Notes under the pieces: model-generated
Database searches by the model: none
Seen by the model: only the letters and a program-made list of their open reading frames with translations
What the model was told of the DNA's origin: nothing
Assembly (NCBI GenBank): GCA_041905785.1
Contig: JAYRKJ010000015.1
Location: forward strand, 96,291 to 160,290
Length of the DNA stretch: 64,000 bases
Direction of reading: 5' to 3'
Source: Roseateles_B sp041905785
GTDB lineage: Bacteria > Pseudomonadota > Gammaproteobacteria > Burkholderiales > Burkholderiaceae_C
Program-made: the position numbers and the translations under genes
In this document: one piece after another, positions 15,021 through 24,105 of the stretch
Layout of the letters: the number at the start of each line of letters is the position of its first letter
Position numbering within the stretch: position 1 is the stretch's first letter

Positions 15021-16991
15021 ATGGATTCACGTTTCAAACCCAGGCCCAAGCTGTGGCCAGCCGGACTGCTGGTACGGGTGCAGGCCTTTTGCGTCGACGC
15101 GCTGCTGCTGGTGATGCTGGGCGTCCCCGTCCTCTGGTTGAGCCAGCACCGCCTGGTCACCCGGCTGGATGACTTCAGCCCAAGCAGCCTCTTCGTCAAC
15201 TGGGCCCTGCCGGCGCTTTACTTCATCGGCTTCTGGGCCTGGCAGGGTGCCAGCTTCGGCATGCTGTTCAGCGGCATCCGCGTGGTGGACTTCTATTCCG
15301 GCGAGCCCCCCACCCTGAAGCAGGCCCTGCTGCGCTGGCTTGGCGCCGTCGTTTCGCTGCTGCCGCTGGGCCTGGGCCTGTGGTGGTCTGCGCTGGATGC
15401 CCGCGGCCAGAGCTGGCACGACCGCCTGGCTGGCACGCAGGTCGTCTGGCGGCGCGCGCGCACCGAAGGCGAACCCGAGGAGAAGGGCTACGTGCTGCGC
15501 CACTGGCACGGCGAACAGGGCCTGGCCCAGAGTTTCTGGATCAACAACGTGCTGCTGGCCACGCCGCTGGCCATGCTGATCACGGGGCTGATGGGATGGA
15601 TCGGTGCCAAGGGCGAGTACCTGCAGGCCAGCGCCATTGCCGTGATGATCGGCTGGCCGCTGATGCTGACGCTCAACACCTGGTGCGTCATCGGCGCCTG
15701 GCGCTCGGCGGGCCACTACCTGCAAAGGGATGGGTCGGCCCTGTGGGGCTACGGCGCCCGGCTGCTGATGGGACTGGGCATGCTGCAGATCGCGGCTTCG
15801 CTGCTGGGCGGCTTCCTCCCTCAGCTGGGCGAGTACTGGCAGATGGTGCGCGGCATCGACCCCATCGGCCGCACCGAGTTCCGCCTCGCCGACGACGGCG
15901 CCACCGTGCGCATGGAAGGCCCCATCGGCATGGGCGACGCCACGCGACTGGACGCGCTGATGAAGGCGCAGCCGCAGCTGCAGCGCTTCGAGCTGCAGTC
16001 ACCGGGCGGCCGCCTCCATGAAGCCGAACGCATGGCCGAGATGATCGCCGCGCGCTCCGGCGCCAACGCCTGGGTGGTCGAGCATTGCGAAAGCGCCTGC
16101 ACCCTGTTGTTCCTGGCCGCGCCCAAGCGCCAGCTGATGCCCGAGGCGCGGCTGGGCTTCCATCGCGCCTCCACCGGCACCTACAACCCCGTCTTCGAGG
16201 AACTGGCCAACAAGGAGCTGGAGCAGACCTATCGCAAGCTCAACCTGCCGGACTACTTCATCACCCGCACGCTGAAAACCCCCTCGCGCAGCATGTGGTA
16301 CCCCAGCATGGACGAGCTGGTCAGCCATGCGCTGGTCCCCGAGCCGCCCAAGACGCTGGACATCTTCCTGCCTGCAGGCGCCGACAGCCCGCTCAAGTCC
16401 TATGTGGAAGCCTTGCGCGCCAATCCCGCGTGGTATGCACTGGAAGGCCGCTTCAACGGCAGCATCGAACAAGCCGCCCAGCGCATGCAGGCAGCCCGCC
16501 AGGCGCAGCTGCCGGACGACGCCGTGCAGACCGCCGGCTTCATGGTGGTGGCCGAGCAGATGGGCACGCTGGTGCAAGAGCTGCAGCCCGTGCTGCGCCA
16601 CCAGCTGGTGCGCCAGGTCGAGGCCCAGTTGAAGACTGCGCGGGCCCAGAGTCCCGAGGCGTGCCAGGGTCTTTTGAGCGGGCAGCTGGTGCTGCGCCGG
16701 CTGCTGCCGGTGGAGTTGCAGGTGGAGGACAGCCGCTGGCTGCAGGAAGCCGTCGTTGCGCCAAAGGTGCGTCGCAGCTCGGCGACGCCCAGCGCGGTGG
16801 AACTGGAAGTCGTTCGCCACCGCCTGGGACCGCTGGCCCCAGGCATGCTGGCCCACTGGTGGGGAACGCAGGCCGGCGTTCCGCCCGCGCCGCGCTGCGA
16901 ACAGGTGCTGCAGATCATGGAGCTGCTGCCCCGCCTGCCGGTGCAGCAGCGGGAGCTGGCCGAGCGGCTGATGTTCCAACGCCCGGCATGA
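15021..16991 (+). CDS. RDD membrane protein fused to a ClpP-like domain
   Basis: A 656-residue inner-membrane protein. Residues 12-150 form an RDD domain (two helices, with the Arg and Asp residues in VDALLLVM and SWHDRLAGTQVV). Three further helices lie between about 175 and 275. Residues 285-420 match the ClpP/crotonase-like fold of COG3904-type periplasmic proteins: ELQSPGGRLHEAERMAEMI, then HCESACTLLFLA with a candidate nucleophile Ser, then LGFHRAS with a candidate His. The remaining 230 residues are helical and unrecognised. The fusion suggests a membrane-tethered peptidase or a substrate-binding relative. It lies downstream of nadC by 72 bases, probably in its own unit. Confidence 0.75.
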   Translation: MDSRFKPRPKLWPAGLLVRVQAFCVDALLLVMLGVPVLWLSQHRLVTRLDDFSPSSLFVNWALPALYFIGFWAWQGASFGMLFSGIRVVDFYSGEPPTLKQALLRWLGAVVSLLPLGLGLWWSALDARGQSWHDRLAGTQVVWRRARTEGEPEEKGYVLRHWHGEQGLAQSFWINNVLLATPLAMLITGLMGWIGAKGEYLQASAIAVMIGWPLMLTLNTWCVIGAWRSAGHYLQRDGSALWGYGARLLMGLGMLQIAASLLGGFLPQLGEYWQMVRGIDPIGRTEFRLADDGATVRMEGPIGMGDATRLDALMKAQPQLQRFELQSPGGRLHEAERMAEMIAARSGANAWVVEHCESACTLLFLAAPKRQLMPEARLGFHRASTGTYNPVFEELANKELEQTYRKLNLPDYFITRTLKTPSRSMWYPSMDELVSHALVPEPPKTLDIFLPAGADSPLKSYVEALRANPAWYALEGRFNGSIEQAAQRMQAARQAQLPDDAVQTAGFMVVAEQMGTLVQELQPVLRHQLVRQVEAQLKTARAQSPEACQGLLSGQLVLRRLLPVELQVEDSRWLQEAVVAPKVRRSSATPSAVELEVVRHRLGPLAPGMLAHWWGTQAGVPPAPRCEQVLQIMELLPRLPVQQRELAERLMFQRPA

Positions 16992-17239
16992 TCCCGCAGC
17001 CGGCAGCGTCCCTGCCGTGGGCATGATGGCGCCACCTGTCCTGCGCGGCTAGACTGGCCGCAGGCCATGGGCGCGGTCCGCCAGGGAACCACGCCCGTGG
17101 CCCGTACTGCCAGGGAGTGGCCCTATGCATTCGCGATCGTGGGAACAGATCCCGGACACCGGGCGCGTGAGGCTATTGCCGAAGCTGCCGCGGCCTCAGG
17201 GAGGCGAGGGGCGCGCCGGGCCCCTGTTGGAGGCGTGAG

Positions 17240-19066
17240 ATGCAGGCGCCGCTCCCCGCCCCTGCCTCCCTGCCCTTGAGCGACGCGGCGCTGGAGCTGC
17301 TGTTCGCCAGCGAGCTGCCCATCGGTCTGGCGCTGCTGGATCGAGAACTGCGCTACCGCCGCATCAACAACATCCTGGCCGCTTTCAATGGCGTGCCGCC
17401 GGAGCAGGCGCTGGGCCGCACCGTGCAGGAAGTGCTGCCCGAGGCCTGGCTCAAGCTGCAGCCGCTGCTGCGCCAGGTGCTGGACCGCGGCGAGCCGCTG
17501 CAGCGCTTCGAGGTGCTGCTGGACGTACCCAGCCGGCCCGGCGAGCTGTCGCACTGGGAAGCCAGCTACCTGCCGGTGCCCGATGGTCTGGGCGGGGTGC
17601 AGGGGGTGCTGGTGCAGGCGGTCAACGTCAGCGCGCAGCTGCAGACCGAGCGCAAGCTGCGTGCCAGTGAAGCGCGGCTGCGGCGCGTGCTGGACAGCCT
17701 CTTCGCCTTCGTCGGCGTGCTGGACATCGACGGCATCGTGCTCGAAGCCAACCGCGCGCCCCTCGAGGCTGCCGGCATCCGCTTCGAGGAGGTGCAGGGG
17801 CAGGCCTTCTGGGACACCTACTGGTGGAGCTACGACCCCGAGATCCAGCAGTGGCTCCGTGAGGCGGTGCGGCGCGCGGCCCAGGGTCAGGTCGTGCGCC
17901 AGGACGTGCTGGTGCGCATGCGCGGCGATACGCGCGTCACCGTGGACTTCATGCTGGCGCCCATGCTGGACGACGAAGGCCGGGTGCTGCACCTGGTGCC
18001 CTCGGGCATCGACGTCTCGGCGCGGGTGGCCGGCGAGCGCGCCCTGCGCGCCAGCGAAGCACGCTTTCGCAGCGTCTTCGAGGCCGCGCCGGACGGCATG
18101 ACCCTGGTCGACGAGCAGGGGCGCATGCTGCTGGCCAATCGCGCCATGGGCCGCCTGTTCGGCAGCGAGGCCGGCGAGCTGGTGGGCAGCCGCATCGACC
18201 GGCTGGTGCCGACGGCCGACCGCCCCGCCCACGCGGACCACATCCGCTCCTACTTCGCCAACGCCCAGCCGCGCCTGATGGGCAAGCGCAAGCGCCTGCA
18301 AGGCCTGCGCGCCGACGGCCGCCTCTTCAACATCGAGGTCGGCCTGAACCCGATTCCGGGCAGCGACCCGCCCGAGGTGCTGGCGACCGTGGTGGACATC
18401 AACGACCGGCTGGCGGCGCAGGAGCAGCTGGAGCGCGCCCTTCAGGAGAAGACCGCCTTGCTGCACGAGGTGCATCACCGCGTGAAGAACAATCTGCAGA
18501 TCATCTCCAGCCTGCTGCGCCTGCAGTCCCGCCATGTGGACGAACCCGTGCGGGCCGTGCTGCGCGAGAGCCAGAGCCGGGTCAAGGCCATGGCGCTCAC
18601 GCACCAGCTGCTGTATGAGCGCAGCGATTTCTCGTCGCTGGAGCTGGGCCCCTACCTGCGCCGCCTGGCCGCCTTGCTGTGCGAGGCCTATATGGAGCCC
18701 GGCAAGGCCATCGACATGCATCTGGAGCTGCCCGGCGACGGCCTCAGCATCAGCCTGCAGGCGGCGGTGCCATGTGGGCTGATCGTCAACGAGTTGGTCA
18801 CCAATGCCCTCAAGCACGCCTTCGTGCAGCGCAGCCAGGGCTTCATCCGCATCCGCGCCTCACGCGACGCGCAAGGCCTGCTGCAGATCGAGGTGGCCGA
18901 CGACGGCCGCGGCATGCAGACCCTGCCCGACCTCAACGAATGCCAGACGCTGGGCTACCAGCTCATACCGCTGCTGGCCGAGCAGCTGGATGCCCGCCTG
19001 GAGCTGGTCCAAGGCCCAGGCACGTGCATCCGCCTCGAATTCAGACTGCCAGGGAGCATGCCATGA
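17240..19066 (+). CDS. PAS-domain sensor histidine kinase (HisKA_2 type)
   Basis: A 608-residue soluble histidine kinase with no membrane segment. Three PAS domains occupy roughly 17-125, 140-265 and 270-395, the third marked by SVFEAAPDGMTLVDEQGRMLLANRA. The dimerisation/phosphoacceptor block is LLHEVHHRVKNNLQIISSLLRLQ near residue 409, the HisKA_2 pattern, followed by an ATPase domain with VNELVTNALKHAF and VADDGRGM. It should phosphorylate the response regulator that follows, whose ATG overlaps its stop (ATGA). The start has GGAGG six bases upstream. Confidence 0.92.
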   Translation: MQAPLPAPASLPLSDAALELLFASELPIGLALLDRELRYRRINNILAAFNGVPPEQALGRTVQEVLPEAWLKLQPLLRQVLDRGEPLQRFEVLLDVPSRPGELSHWEASYLPVPDGLGGVQGVLVQAVNVSAQLQTERKLRASEARLRRVLDSLFAFVGVLDIDGIVLEANRAPLEAAGIRFEEVQGQAFWDTYWWSYDPEIQQWLREAVRRAAQGQVVRQDVLVRMRGDTRVTVDFMLAPMLDDEGRVLHLVPSGIDVSARVAGERALRASEARFRSVFEAAPDGMTLVDEQGRMLLANRAMGRLFGSEAGELVGSRIDRLVPTADRPAHADHIRSYFANAQPRLMGKRKRLQGLRADGRLFNIEVGLNPIPGSDPPEVLATVVDINDRLAAQEQLERALQEKTALLHEVHHRVKNNLQIISSLLRLQSRHVDEPVRAVLRESQSRVKAMALTHQLLYERSDFSSLELGPYLRRLAALLCEAYMEPGKAIDMHLELPGDGLSISLQAAVPCGLIVNELVTNALKHAFVQRSQGFIRIRASRDAQGLLQIEVADDGRGMQTLPDLNECQTLGYQLIPLLAEQLDARLELVQGPGTCIRLEFRLPGSMP

Positions 19067-21507
19067 CCAGTCCCGTCGAGCGCACCAGCGTGCGCATACA
19101 GATCGTCGAGGACGAGCGCATCGTGGCGCTGGACCTCAAGCAGGACCTCGAAGCCATCGGCTATCAAGTCACGGGGGTGGCCGCGTCGGAGATCCATGCC
19201 CTGGAGCTGGCCAGGCGCGAGCGGCCCGACCTCGTGCTGATGGACATCAACCTGGGCGCGGGCGGCGACGGCACGCGCGCCGCCAAGCGCCTGATGGACG
19301 AATACCGGGTGCCCGTGGTCTACCTCACCGCCTACGCGGAACCGGAAACGCTCAAGCGCGCCGGGCTGACCGCCCCGTACGGCTATCTGCTCAAGCCCTT
19401 CGAACTGCGCGAGCTCAACGCCACCATCCACATGGCGCTGGCACGGCGCGCCGTCGAACGACGGGCGGAAAGCGCCGAGCTGCGCTACCGGCTGGCCCTG
19501 GACGCCGGCCAGCTTGGCGTGCTGGAGTTCGCCTGCCAGGGCGATGACTTCGAGCTGCACGGCAACGCCACCACGCTGTTCGAGCCCGAAGGGCGGGCGT
19601 CCCGGTGGGCCCGCGAAGACTTCCTGGCCCGGCTGGATGCCGTGTCCCAGGCGCGCCTCAGCAATCTTTGCACGCAGCCGGGCCAGGACCTGCACGCGCT
19701 GGCACGCTGGCAGCAGGCCCCCGAGCGCCAGCTCTGGCTGGAGATCCATGCCCGCCATTTCGTCGAGGAGGCGCGCGTGATCGGCGTGTTCCGCGACGTC
19801 AGTCATAAGGTGGACTCGGAAGTCCAGCTGCGCCAGGCCGCCGTGGTGTTCGAATCCGCGGCGGACGCCATCGTGATCCTGGATGTCGACGGCCGGTTGC
19901 GGGCCGTCAACCCGGCCTTCTGCAGCCTGACCGGCTGGCAGCCCAGTGAAGTGCTGGGCGCACGCCTGACCGACATCCTCCACGCCCAGCGCCAGGCCGA
20001 TGTGCTCCTACATGACACCCAGCGGCGTGCCGAGCCCCGGCACGGCGAGGTGATGTGCAAGCGGCGCGACGGCAGCCAGTTTCCGGCCTGGGAGCATGTG
20101 GCGCCCGTCTTCGGCGCCGACGGCCAGCTGAGCCACCAGGTGCTGAGCTTCACCGACATTTCCGCCCTGCGCCGGGCCGAGACTCAAATCCAGCACCTGG
20201 CCTTCCATGACGCGCTGACCGGCCTGGGCAACCGGCATCACATGGACTACTGCCTCAAGCAGTTCATCGCGGCCAGCGACACCAAGCCCGACAGCGAGGG
20301 TTTCGCGCTTTGCTTCCTGGACCTGGACGGCTTCAAGACCATCAACGACACCCTGGGGCACCACCGCGGCGACGAGCTGCTGATCGTCATCGCCCAGCGC
20401 CTGACGGCCTGCCTGCGCCGCTCGGACGTGGCCATCCGGCTGGGCGGCGACGAGTTCGTCATCCTGCTGAGTCAGCTGACACAGCGCGACGCCCTGCTGA
20501 GCCTGGCGGAGAAGCTGCTGGACGCCATCCGCGAACCCGTCACGCTCAAGGGGGTCGAGCCGGTCTCGGTGTCCGCCAGCCTCGGCCTGGCCTTGTTCCC
20601 CGAACATGCCAGCACGGCCGACGAGTTGGTCAAGGCTGCGGACACCGCGATGTATGCGGCCAAGGCCGCGGGCCGCAACCGCTGCGCGGTGTATGACAGC
20701 CGGCTGGCGGCGCGCGCCGTCGAGCGCATGCAGATCGAGCAGGGCCTGCGCCGCGCCAGCATGGGCGAGCAGTTGCAGCTGCACTGGCAACCCATCGTGG
20801 AGCTGGGCAGCGGGCGCGTACTGGGCGCTGAGGCCCTGCTGCACTGGCAGCACCCGGACTACGGCGCCATCAGCCCGGAGCGCTTTGTCCCCATCGCGGA
20901 GGAAAGCGGGCTGATCGACGACATCGGCCGCAGCATCCTGCAAGAGGCCTGCCGGCAGGGCCGGGCCTGGCTGGACGCCGGACTGCGCCTGGAGCGCGTC
21001 GCGGTGAACATCTCGGCCAGGCAGCTGCAGCGTGAGGGCTTTGTGGACAGCGTGCGCCATGCCTTGCTGCAGCATGCGTTTCCGGCCGAGCGGCTCGAGC
21101 TCGAGCTGACCGAAAGCGCCCTGCAGACGGTGGATGGCGGCCAGCGCCTGCTGACCGAACTGCGCCGCATGGGCGTGAAGCTGGCCGTCGACGACTTCGG
21201 CACCGGCTACTCCTCGCTGTCCATGCTCAAGTACTTTCCGCTGGATCGCCTCAAAATCGACCGCAGCTTCGTGCGGGACCTGGAGACGGACGCCAACGAC
21301 CAGGCCATCACCCGCGCCATCGTCGCCCTCGCTCGGGCGCTGGGGCTCGCGCTGACGGCCGAGGGCGTCGAGACCGAGGCGCAGCGGCAGGCGCTGCTGG
21401 ACCTGGGCGTGGAAGAGGCCCAGGGCTGGTTGTTCAGCAAGGCGATGCCCGCCCACGACTTCGCGCTGGCGCAGGCGCAGGCCGAGCTTGCCCGGCGCCT
21501 CCACTGA
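19063..21507 (+). CDS. Response regulator REC-PAS-PAS-GGDEF-EAL (c-di-GMP turnover)
   Basis: An 814-residue response regulator with both c-di-GMP enzyme domains. The receiver domain (10-130) has the acidic patch VEDE and phosphoacceptor Asp near residue 61 in LVLMDINLG. A degenerate and a clear PAS domain follow (SAADAIVILDVDGRLRAVN), then GGDEF (active site GGDEF near 461, inhibitory RRSD before it) and EAL (EALLHW near 589). The EAL catalytic motifs NISARQL, LTES, DDFGTGYSSL, KIDRSFV and AEGVET are all intact, so synthesis and hydrolysis are both possible. It is coupled to the kinase by ATGA, making a two-component switch over c-di-GMP. Confidence 0.93.
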   Translation: MTSPVERTSVRIQIVEDERIVALDLKQDLEAIGYQVTGVAASEIHALELARRERPDLVLMDINLGAGGDGTRAAKRLMDEYRVPVVYLTAYAEPETLKRAGLTAPYGYLLKPFELRELNATIHMALARRAVERRAESAELRYRLALDAGQLGVLEFACQGDDFELHGNATTLFEPEGRASRWAREDFLARLDAVSQARLSNLCTQPGQDLHALARWQQAPERQLWLEIHARHFVEEARVIGVFRDVSHKVDSEVQLRQAAVVFESAADAIVILDVDGRLRAVNPAFCSLTGWQPSEVLGARLTDILHAQRQADVLLHDTQRRAEPRHGEVMCKRRDGSQFPAWEHVAPVFGADGQLSHQVLSFTDISALRRAETQIQHLAFHDALTGLGNRHHMDYCLKQFIAASDTKPDSEGFALCFLDLDGFKTINDTLGHHRGDELLIVIAQRLTACLRRSDVAIRLGGDEFVILLSQLTQRDALLSLAEKLLDAIREPVTLKGVEPVSVSASLGLALFPEHASTADELVKAADTAMYAAKAAGRNRCAVYDSRLAARAVERMQIEQGLRRASMGEQLQLHWQPIVELGSGRVLGAEALLHWQHPDYGAISPERFVPIAEESGLIDDIGRSILQEACRQGRAWLDAGLRLERVAVNISARQLQREGFVDSVRHALLQHAFPAERLELELTESALQTVDGGQRLLTELRRMGVKLAVDDFGTGYSSLSMLKYFPLDRLKIDRSFVRDLETDANDQAITRAIVALARALGLALTAEGVETEAQRQALLDLGVEEAQGWLFSKAMPAHDFALAQAQAELARRLH

Positions 21508-21769
21508 GCCACCGCACGGTGTTAACCCGCGGTTCCGGCCTCGCTGGCCTGGCCCCGCGCGCGGGAGCTCGTGGACGTCAGGCCCTGCTTCCCTGCGCAA
21601 TTCGCCCATTCGCACGCAATTAGGTCGACGACTCCAGCGCCTTGTGCGCGCTTTCCCTCAGGCGCCTCGCTGCCGGCTTGCATAGCATGCGAAGGCGCTG
21701 AGGGGCGCGCCGTCCCCGCATGCGGGGAGGGGCTCTGCGCAGCGAATCACAGAAAGTCGAAGGGATGTC

Positions 21770-22756
21770 ATGTTGAACACCAAGCCTGCCCGCCCGGCCC
21801 GCACCGTCGTGGCCGCCCTCCTGGGACTTGCACTGGCCGCGCCCGGGCTGCTTCAGGCGCAGGGGCTCAGCGTGGGCGCCATCCTCCCCGAGTCCTGGCC
21901 CAGCGCCGCGCAGGCCGAGGACATGCGCGACGGCATGACCCTGGCGCTCAAGACCAGCTCCCTGCAGCCGGCCCCCAGGCTGGTCCTCAAGGACAGTGCC
22001 TGCGATGCCAAGAAGGCGCAGGCCGCCGCCCAGTCCTTCATCGCGGCCAAGGTGGACATGGTCATCGGCGGTTTCTGCGTGCTGGGCGAGGTGCCCGCCA
22101 TGCTCAAGTCGGCCAACATCCCCATGGTGTCGGCCAATGCCGAACGCTTGAAGAGCCATGACGGGCTGCTGCAGCTGGGGCGGGTGGGTGCCGGAGCCGC
22201 CGAGGACATCGCCGCCAAGCTGCGCTCACAGACGGGCCTGCGCGTCACGGCCTCCAGCACCTGCTGGATCGACTTCGAGACGCCCATCTCCGACAAATAT
22301 GACGCCGGCCTGTGCCCCACACTCAGCGTGGACAAGACACGCTGGAGCGAGGTGGCTGCCGCCTACGAGGCGGCGTTCCGCAAGCCCTTCAGCGTCTCTG
22401 CGGCCCGCGGCCATGCCTCGATGGAAGTGGCCCTGGCCTATCTCAAGCGCCAGCGCAACGCATCGCGCTCCGCAGCCGCTAGCGAGGCCCTGAGCCTGCG
22501 CACCGTGCTGGGTCAGCCGCTGGCCAAGGACAGCATCGTGCCCGAGGACGCCCTGCAGCTGAGCTTTGCCAACCGCCCGGTCAAGCCCGGCAGCCGGGAT
22601 GCGCAGGTGATGGAGCAGCTGGTCAAGGCCAAGGGCTGCGAATGCAAGTCCGGCCCCGACTGCGGCAAGGGCTCCCCCTGGGCCGGCATGCCTTTCATCG
22701 TCGTGCCGCCCGGCAGCAAGCCCGCCGCCTGCCCGCAGGTGCTGGCCAGCCGCTGA
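21770..22756 (+). CDS. Periplasmic ligand-binding protein (Peripla_BP_6-like)
   Basis: A 328-residue exported protein. A signal peptide (about 1-30, ending LLQAQG) precedes a type I periplasmic-binding fold resembling branched-chain amino-acid binding proteins: SVGAILPESWPSAAQAEDMRDGM, LVLKDSACDAKKAQAAAQSFI, MVIGGFCVLGEVPAMLKSANIPMVSANA. It is shorter than usual LivJ-type proteins, and the last 80 residues are Cys-rich (CECKSGPDC and KPAACPQV). No permease or ATPase genes are adjacent, so it may serve a sensor or a distant transporter. AAGGG precedes the ATG at 21770. The ligand is unknown. Confidence 0.72.
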   Translation: MLNTKPARPARTVVAALLGLALAAPGLLQAQGLSVGAILPESWPSAAQAEDMRDGMTLALKTSSLQPAPRLVLKDSACDAKKAQAAAQSFIAAKVDMVIGGFCVLGEVPAMLKSANIPMVSANAERLKSHDGLLQLGRVGAGAAEDIAAKLRSQTGLRVTASSTCWIDFETPISDKYDAGLCPTLSVDKTRWSEVAAAYEAAFRKPFSVSAARGHASMEVALAYLKRQRNASRSAAASEALSLRTVLGQPLAKDSIVPEDALQLSFANRPVKPGSRDAQVMEQLVKAKGCECKSGPDCGKGSPWAGMPFIVVPPGSKPAACPQVLASR

Positions 22757-23004
22757 ACCGCGCACTGATCCGGCCAACGCCGCTGGCCGACGCCCTTCAG
22801 GGCAGCAGGATGAGGACGCGCCTGCGGATGCACGGGCGACCTCGGCTGGCTCGCGGCCGGCGGCGTCGCGTCGCCCGCCTCCTCGGCCGCCGGCTCGGGC
22901 TGGGCGCTGGCCAGCCACCAGGCCCCAAGCGCCAGACTCGCCAGCGACAGCAGGGCCAGCGCAGGCCAGACCCAGCGGCGGCCCAAGGATTGCGGCTCAG
23001 TCAT
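22513..23004 (-). CDS. Small single-helix membrane protein, 3' end uncertain
   Basis: The ATG at 23004 has an excellent ribosome-binding site (GGAGG, six-base spacing). The product begins MTEPQSLGRRWVWPALALLSLASLALGA-like: a short basic head and one membrane helix, then a Pro/Ala/Glu-rich stretch. Read in one frame it is 163 residues but runs antisense over the last 240 bases of the binding-protein gene, where its composition is clearly a shadow of that gene. The real protein probably ends earlier, near 22757-22800, by a frameshift or sequencing error, or has a degenerate tail. I recognise no family. The upstream 344 bases (23005-23348) hold nothing else I can support. Confidence 0.45.
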   Translation of the reverse strand: MTEPQSLGRRWVWPALALLSLASLALGAWWLASAQPEPAAEEAGDATPPAASQPRSPVHPQARPHPAALKGVGQRRWPDQCAVQRLASTCGQAAGLLPGGTTMKGMPAQGEPLPQSGPDLHSQPLALTSCSITCASRLPGLTGRLAKLSCRASSGTMLSLASG

Positions 23005-23348
23005 GGCGTGCCTCCTGCCAGGACAACAGCATGCGCCGGCCGTCAGCCCATCGGCCTCGCGAGCAGACGGCCCGGTGCGGCCTGCGATGACCTGCAGGAA
23101 TCGGACAAAGGTGGAGGACGAGGACGGCCGAGTTTTGCGGCATTGTCGGGACCTTCGGTTGAAAGCCCCATGCTCGTCGCCCCGGATGAAAGTTGCTCGA
23201 ACGCCTTGCCGTGAGCGCGCCAATCCTGCCAAGGCTGGCAGGGCTTCGTGTCGCGGTCGCGCGTCACTGACGGCCCCCCGGAGGAATGCAGCCTGCGTTC
23301 ATGCAGCGCAGGCCGGGGAACCGGGCGCTCGCGATGGGCGGCCGGCGA

Positions 23349-23999
23349 TCAAGTCTCTGCCCGGAAATTGCGGCCCAGGCGTTCGCCAGTGCCGAAATAG
23401 TGCCGGAACACATAGAGCAATGGGCTCCATCGCGCGGTATCGACATGCATCGACCCCTGAAGCAGCAGGTTCTCGTGGGCATGCGCCTGCAGTACCTGCA
23501 ACTCCAGCATCACAAGATCCGATGCTGCCCCAGTCTGCGGGTCCGCAGCGCACGCATGCCCTGCCAGCAGGCGCACCTCCAACTGCAGCGGGCACTGCGC
23601 CACGCGAGGCGGCTTCACCCGACTGGACGCCAGCGCCGTCCAGCCCGCCAGTGCGAACTTGTCCGTCTCGTGCCGATAGCCCATGGCCAGCTTGTGAGGC
23701 GGCACGGGCCAGCGTCCGGTGGTCGGAGCCAGGCGCTCCACCGCGGGCTGCTGTCCAGGTCCAGGAAGGTTGATGACCGCCTCCCCCTGGGCCAGCAGGT
23801 TCTCGCAGCCCTGGGACGCGCGCGCAAGGCCCAGGACCACGCGGTCATGCAGGGCCCAGGCCGAGGACATGGGCGTCAGGTTGACGCGGCCTCGGGCGTC
23901 CAGGGTACTGACAATGGCCACCGGCGTGCCGAAGTAAAGCACGCCGGGCTTGATGGGGCAGCTGGCAGGGATCGGTGCCGGCGTCGTTTGCAGGTTCAT
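23349..23999 (-). CDS. Flavin reductase-family (FMN-binding split barrel) protein
   Basis: A 216-residue protein of the flavin reductase/DIM6-NTAB family: PGVLYFGTPVAIVSTLDARGRVNLTPMSSAWAL, then CENLLAQGEAVINLPG. These cytoplasmic split-barrel proteins bind FMN and often reduce flavin for a partner monooxygenase or reduce small substrates. The start at 23999 gives MNLQTTPAPIP and excludes an unlikely upstream extension. It is divergent from the NIPSNAP/ABM/ArsR operon across 106 bases that hold two perfect inverted repeats, suggesting shared control by the ArsR protein. Pairing with an antibiotic-biosynthesis-monooxygenase-like protein fits a small redox pathway, but the substrate is unknown. 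Confidence 0.85.
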   Translation of the reverse strand: MNLQTTPAPIPASCPIKPGVLYFGTPVAIVSTLDARGRVNLTPMSSAWALHDRVVLGLARASQGCENLLAQGEAVINLPGPGQQPAVERLAPTTGRWPVPPHKLAMGYRHETDKFALAGWTALASSRVKPPRVAQCPLQLEVRLLAGHACAADPQTGAASDLVMLELQVLQAHAHENLLLQGSMHVDTARWSPLLYVFRHYFGTGERLGRNFRAET

Positions 24000-24028
24000 G
24001 GCGACAATGATGGGCCCGGCCCTGATCG

Positions 24029-24056
24029 CCATGCTTCGGCCCAGACCGAAGCATGG
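24029..24056. promoter_or_regulatory. 11-bp perfect inverted repeat in the divergent promoter region
   Basis: Arms CCATGCTTCGG and CCGAAGCATGG (24029-24039, 24046-24056) with a 6-base centre. It lies midway between the divergent flavin reductase and NIPSNAP genes. Its symmetry and size fit a dimeric repressor site, most simply for the ArsR-family protein encoded at 24790. Confidence 0.6.
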
Positions 24057-24079
24057 CAAGGCCCGAGCAACCCAAACTG

Positions 24080-24102
24080 ATGGTCCCGAACCAAAGGACC
24101 AT
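24080..24102. promoter_or_regulatory. Second inverted repeat just before the NIPSNAP gene
   Basis: Arms ATGGTCC (24080-24086) and GGACCAT (24096-24102) flank a 9-base spacer. The right arm abuts the ATG at 24106, and GGACC there may double as a weak ribosome-binding site. Possible operator or leader hairpin. Confidence 0.4.
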
Positions 24103-24105
24103 GCC

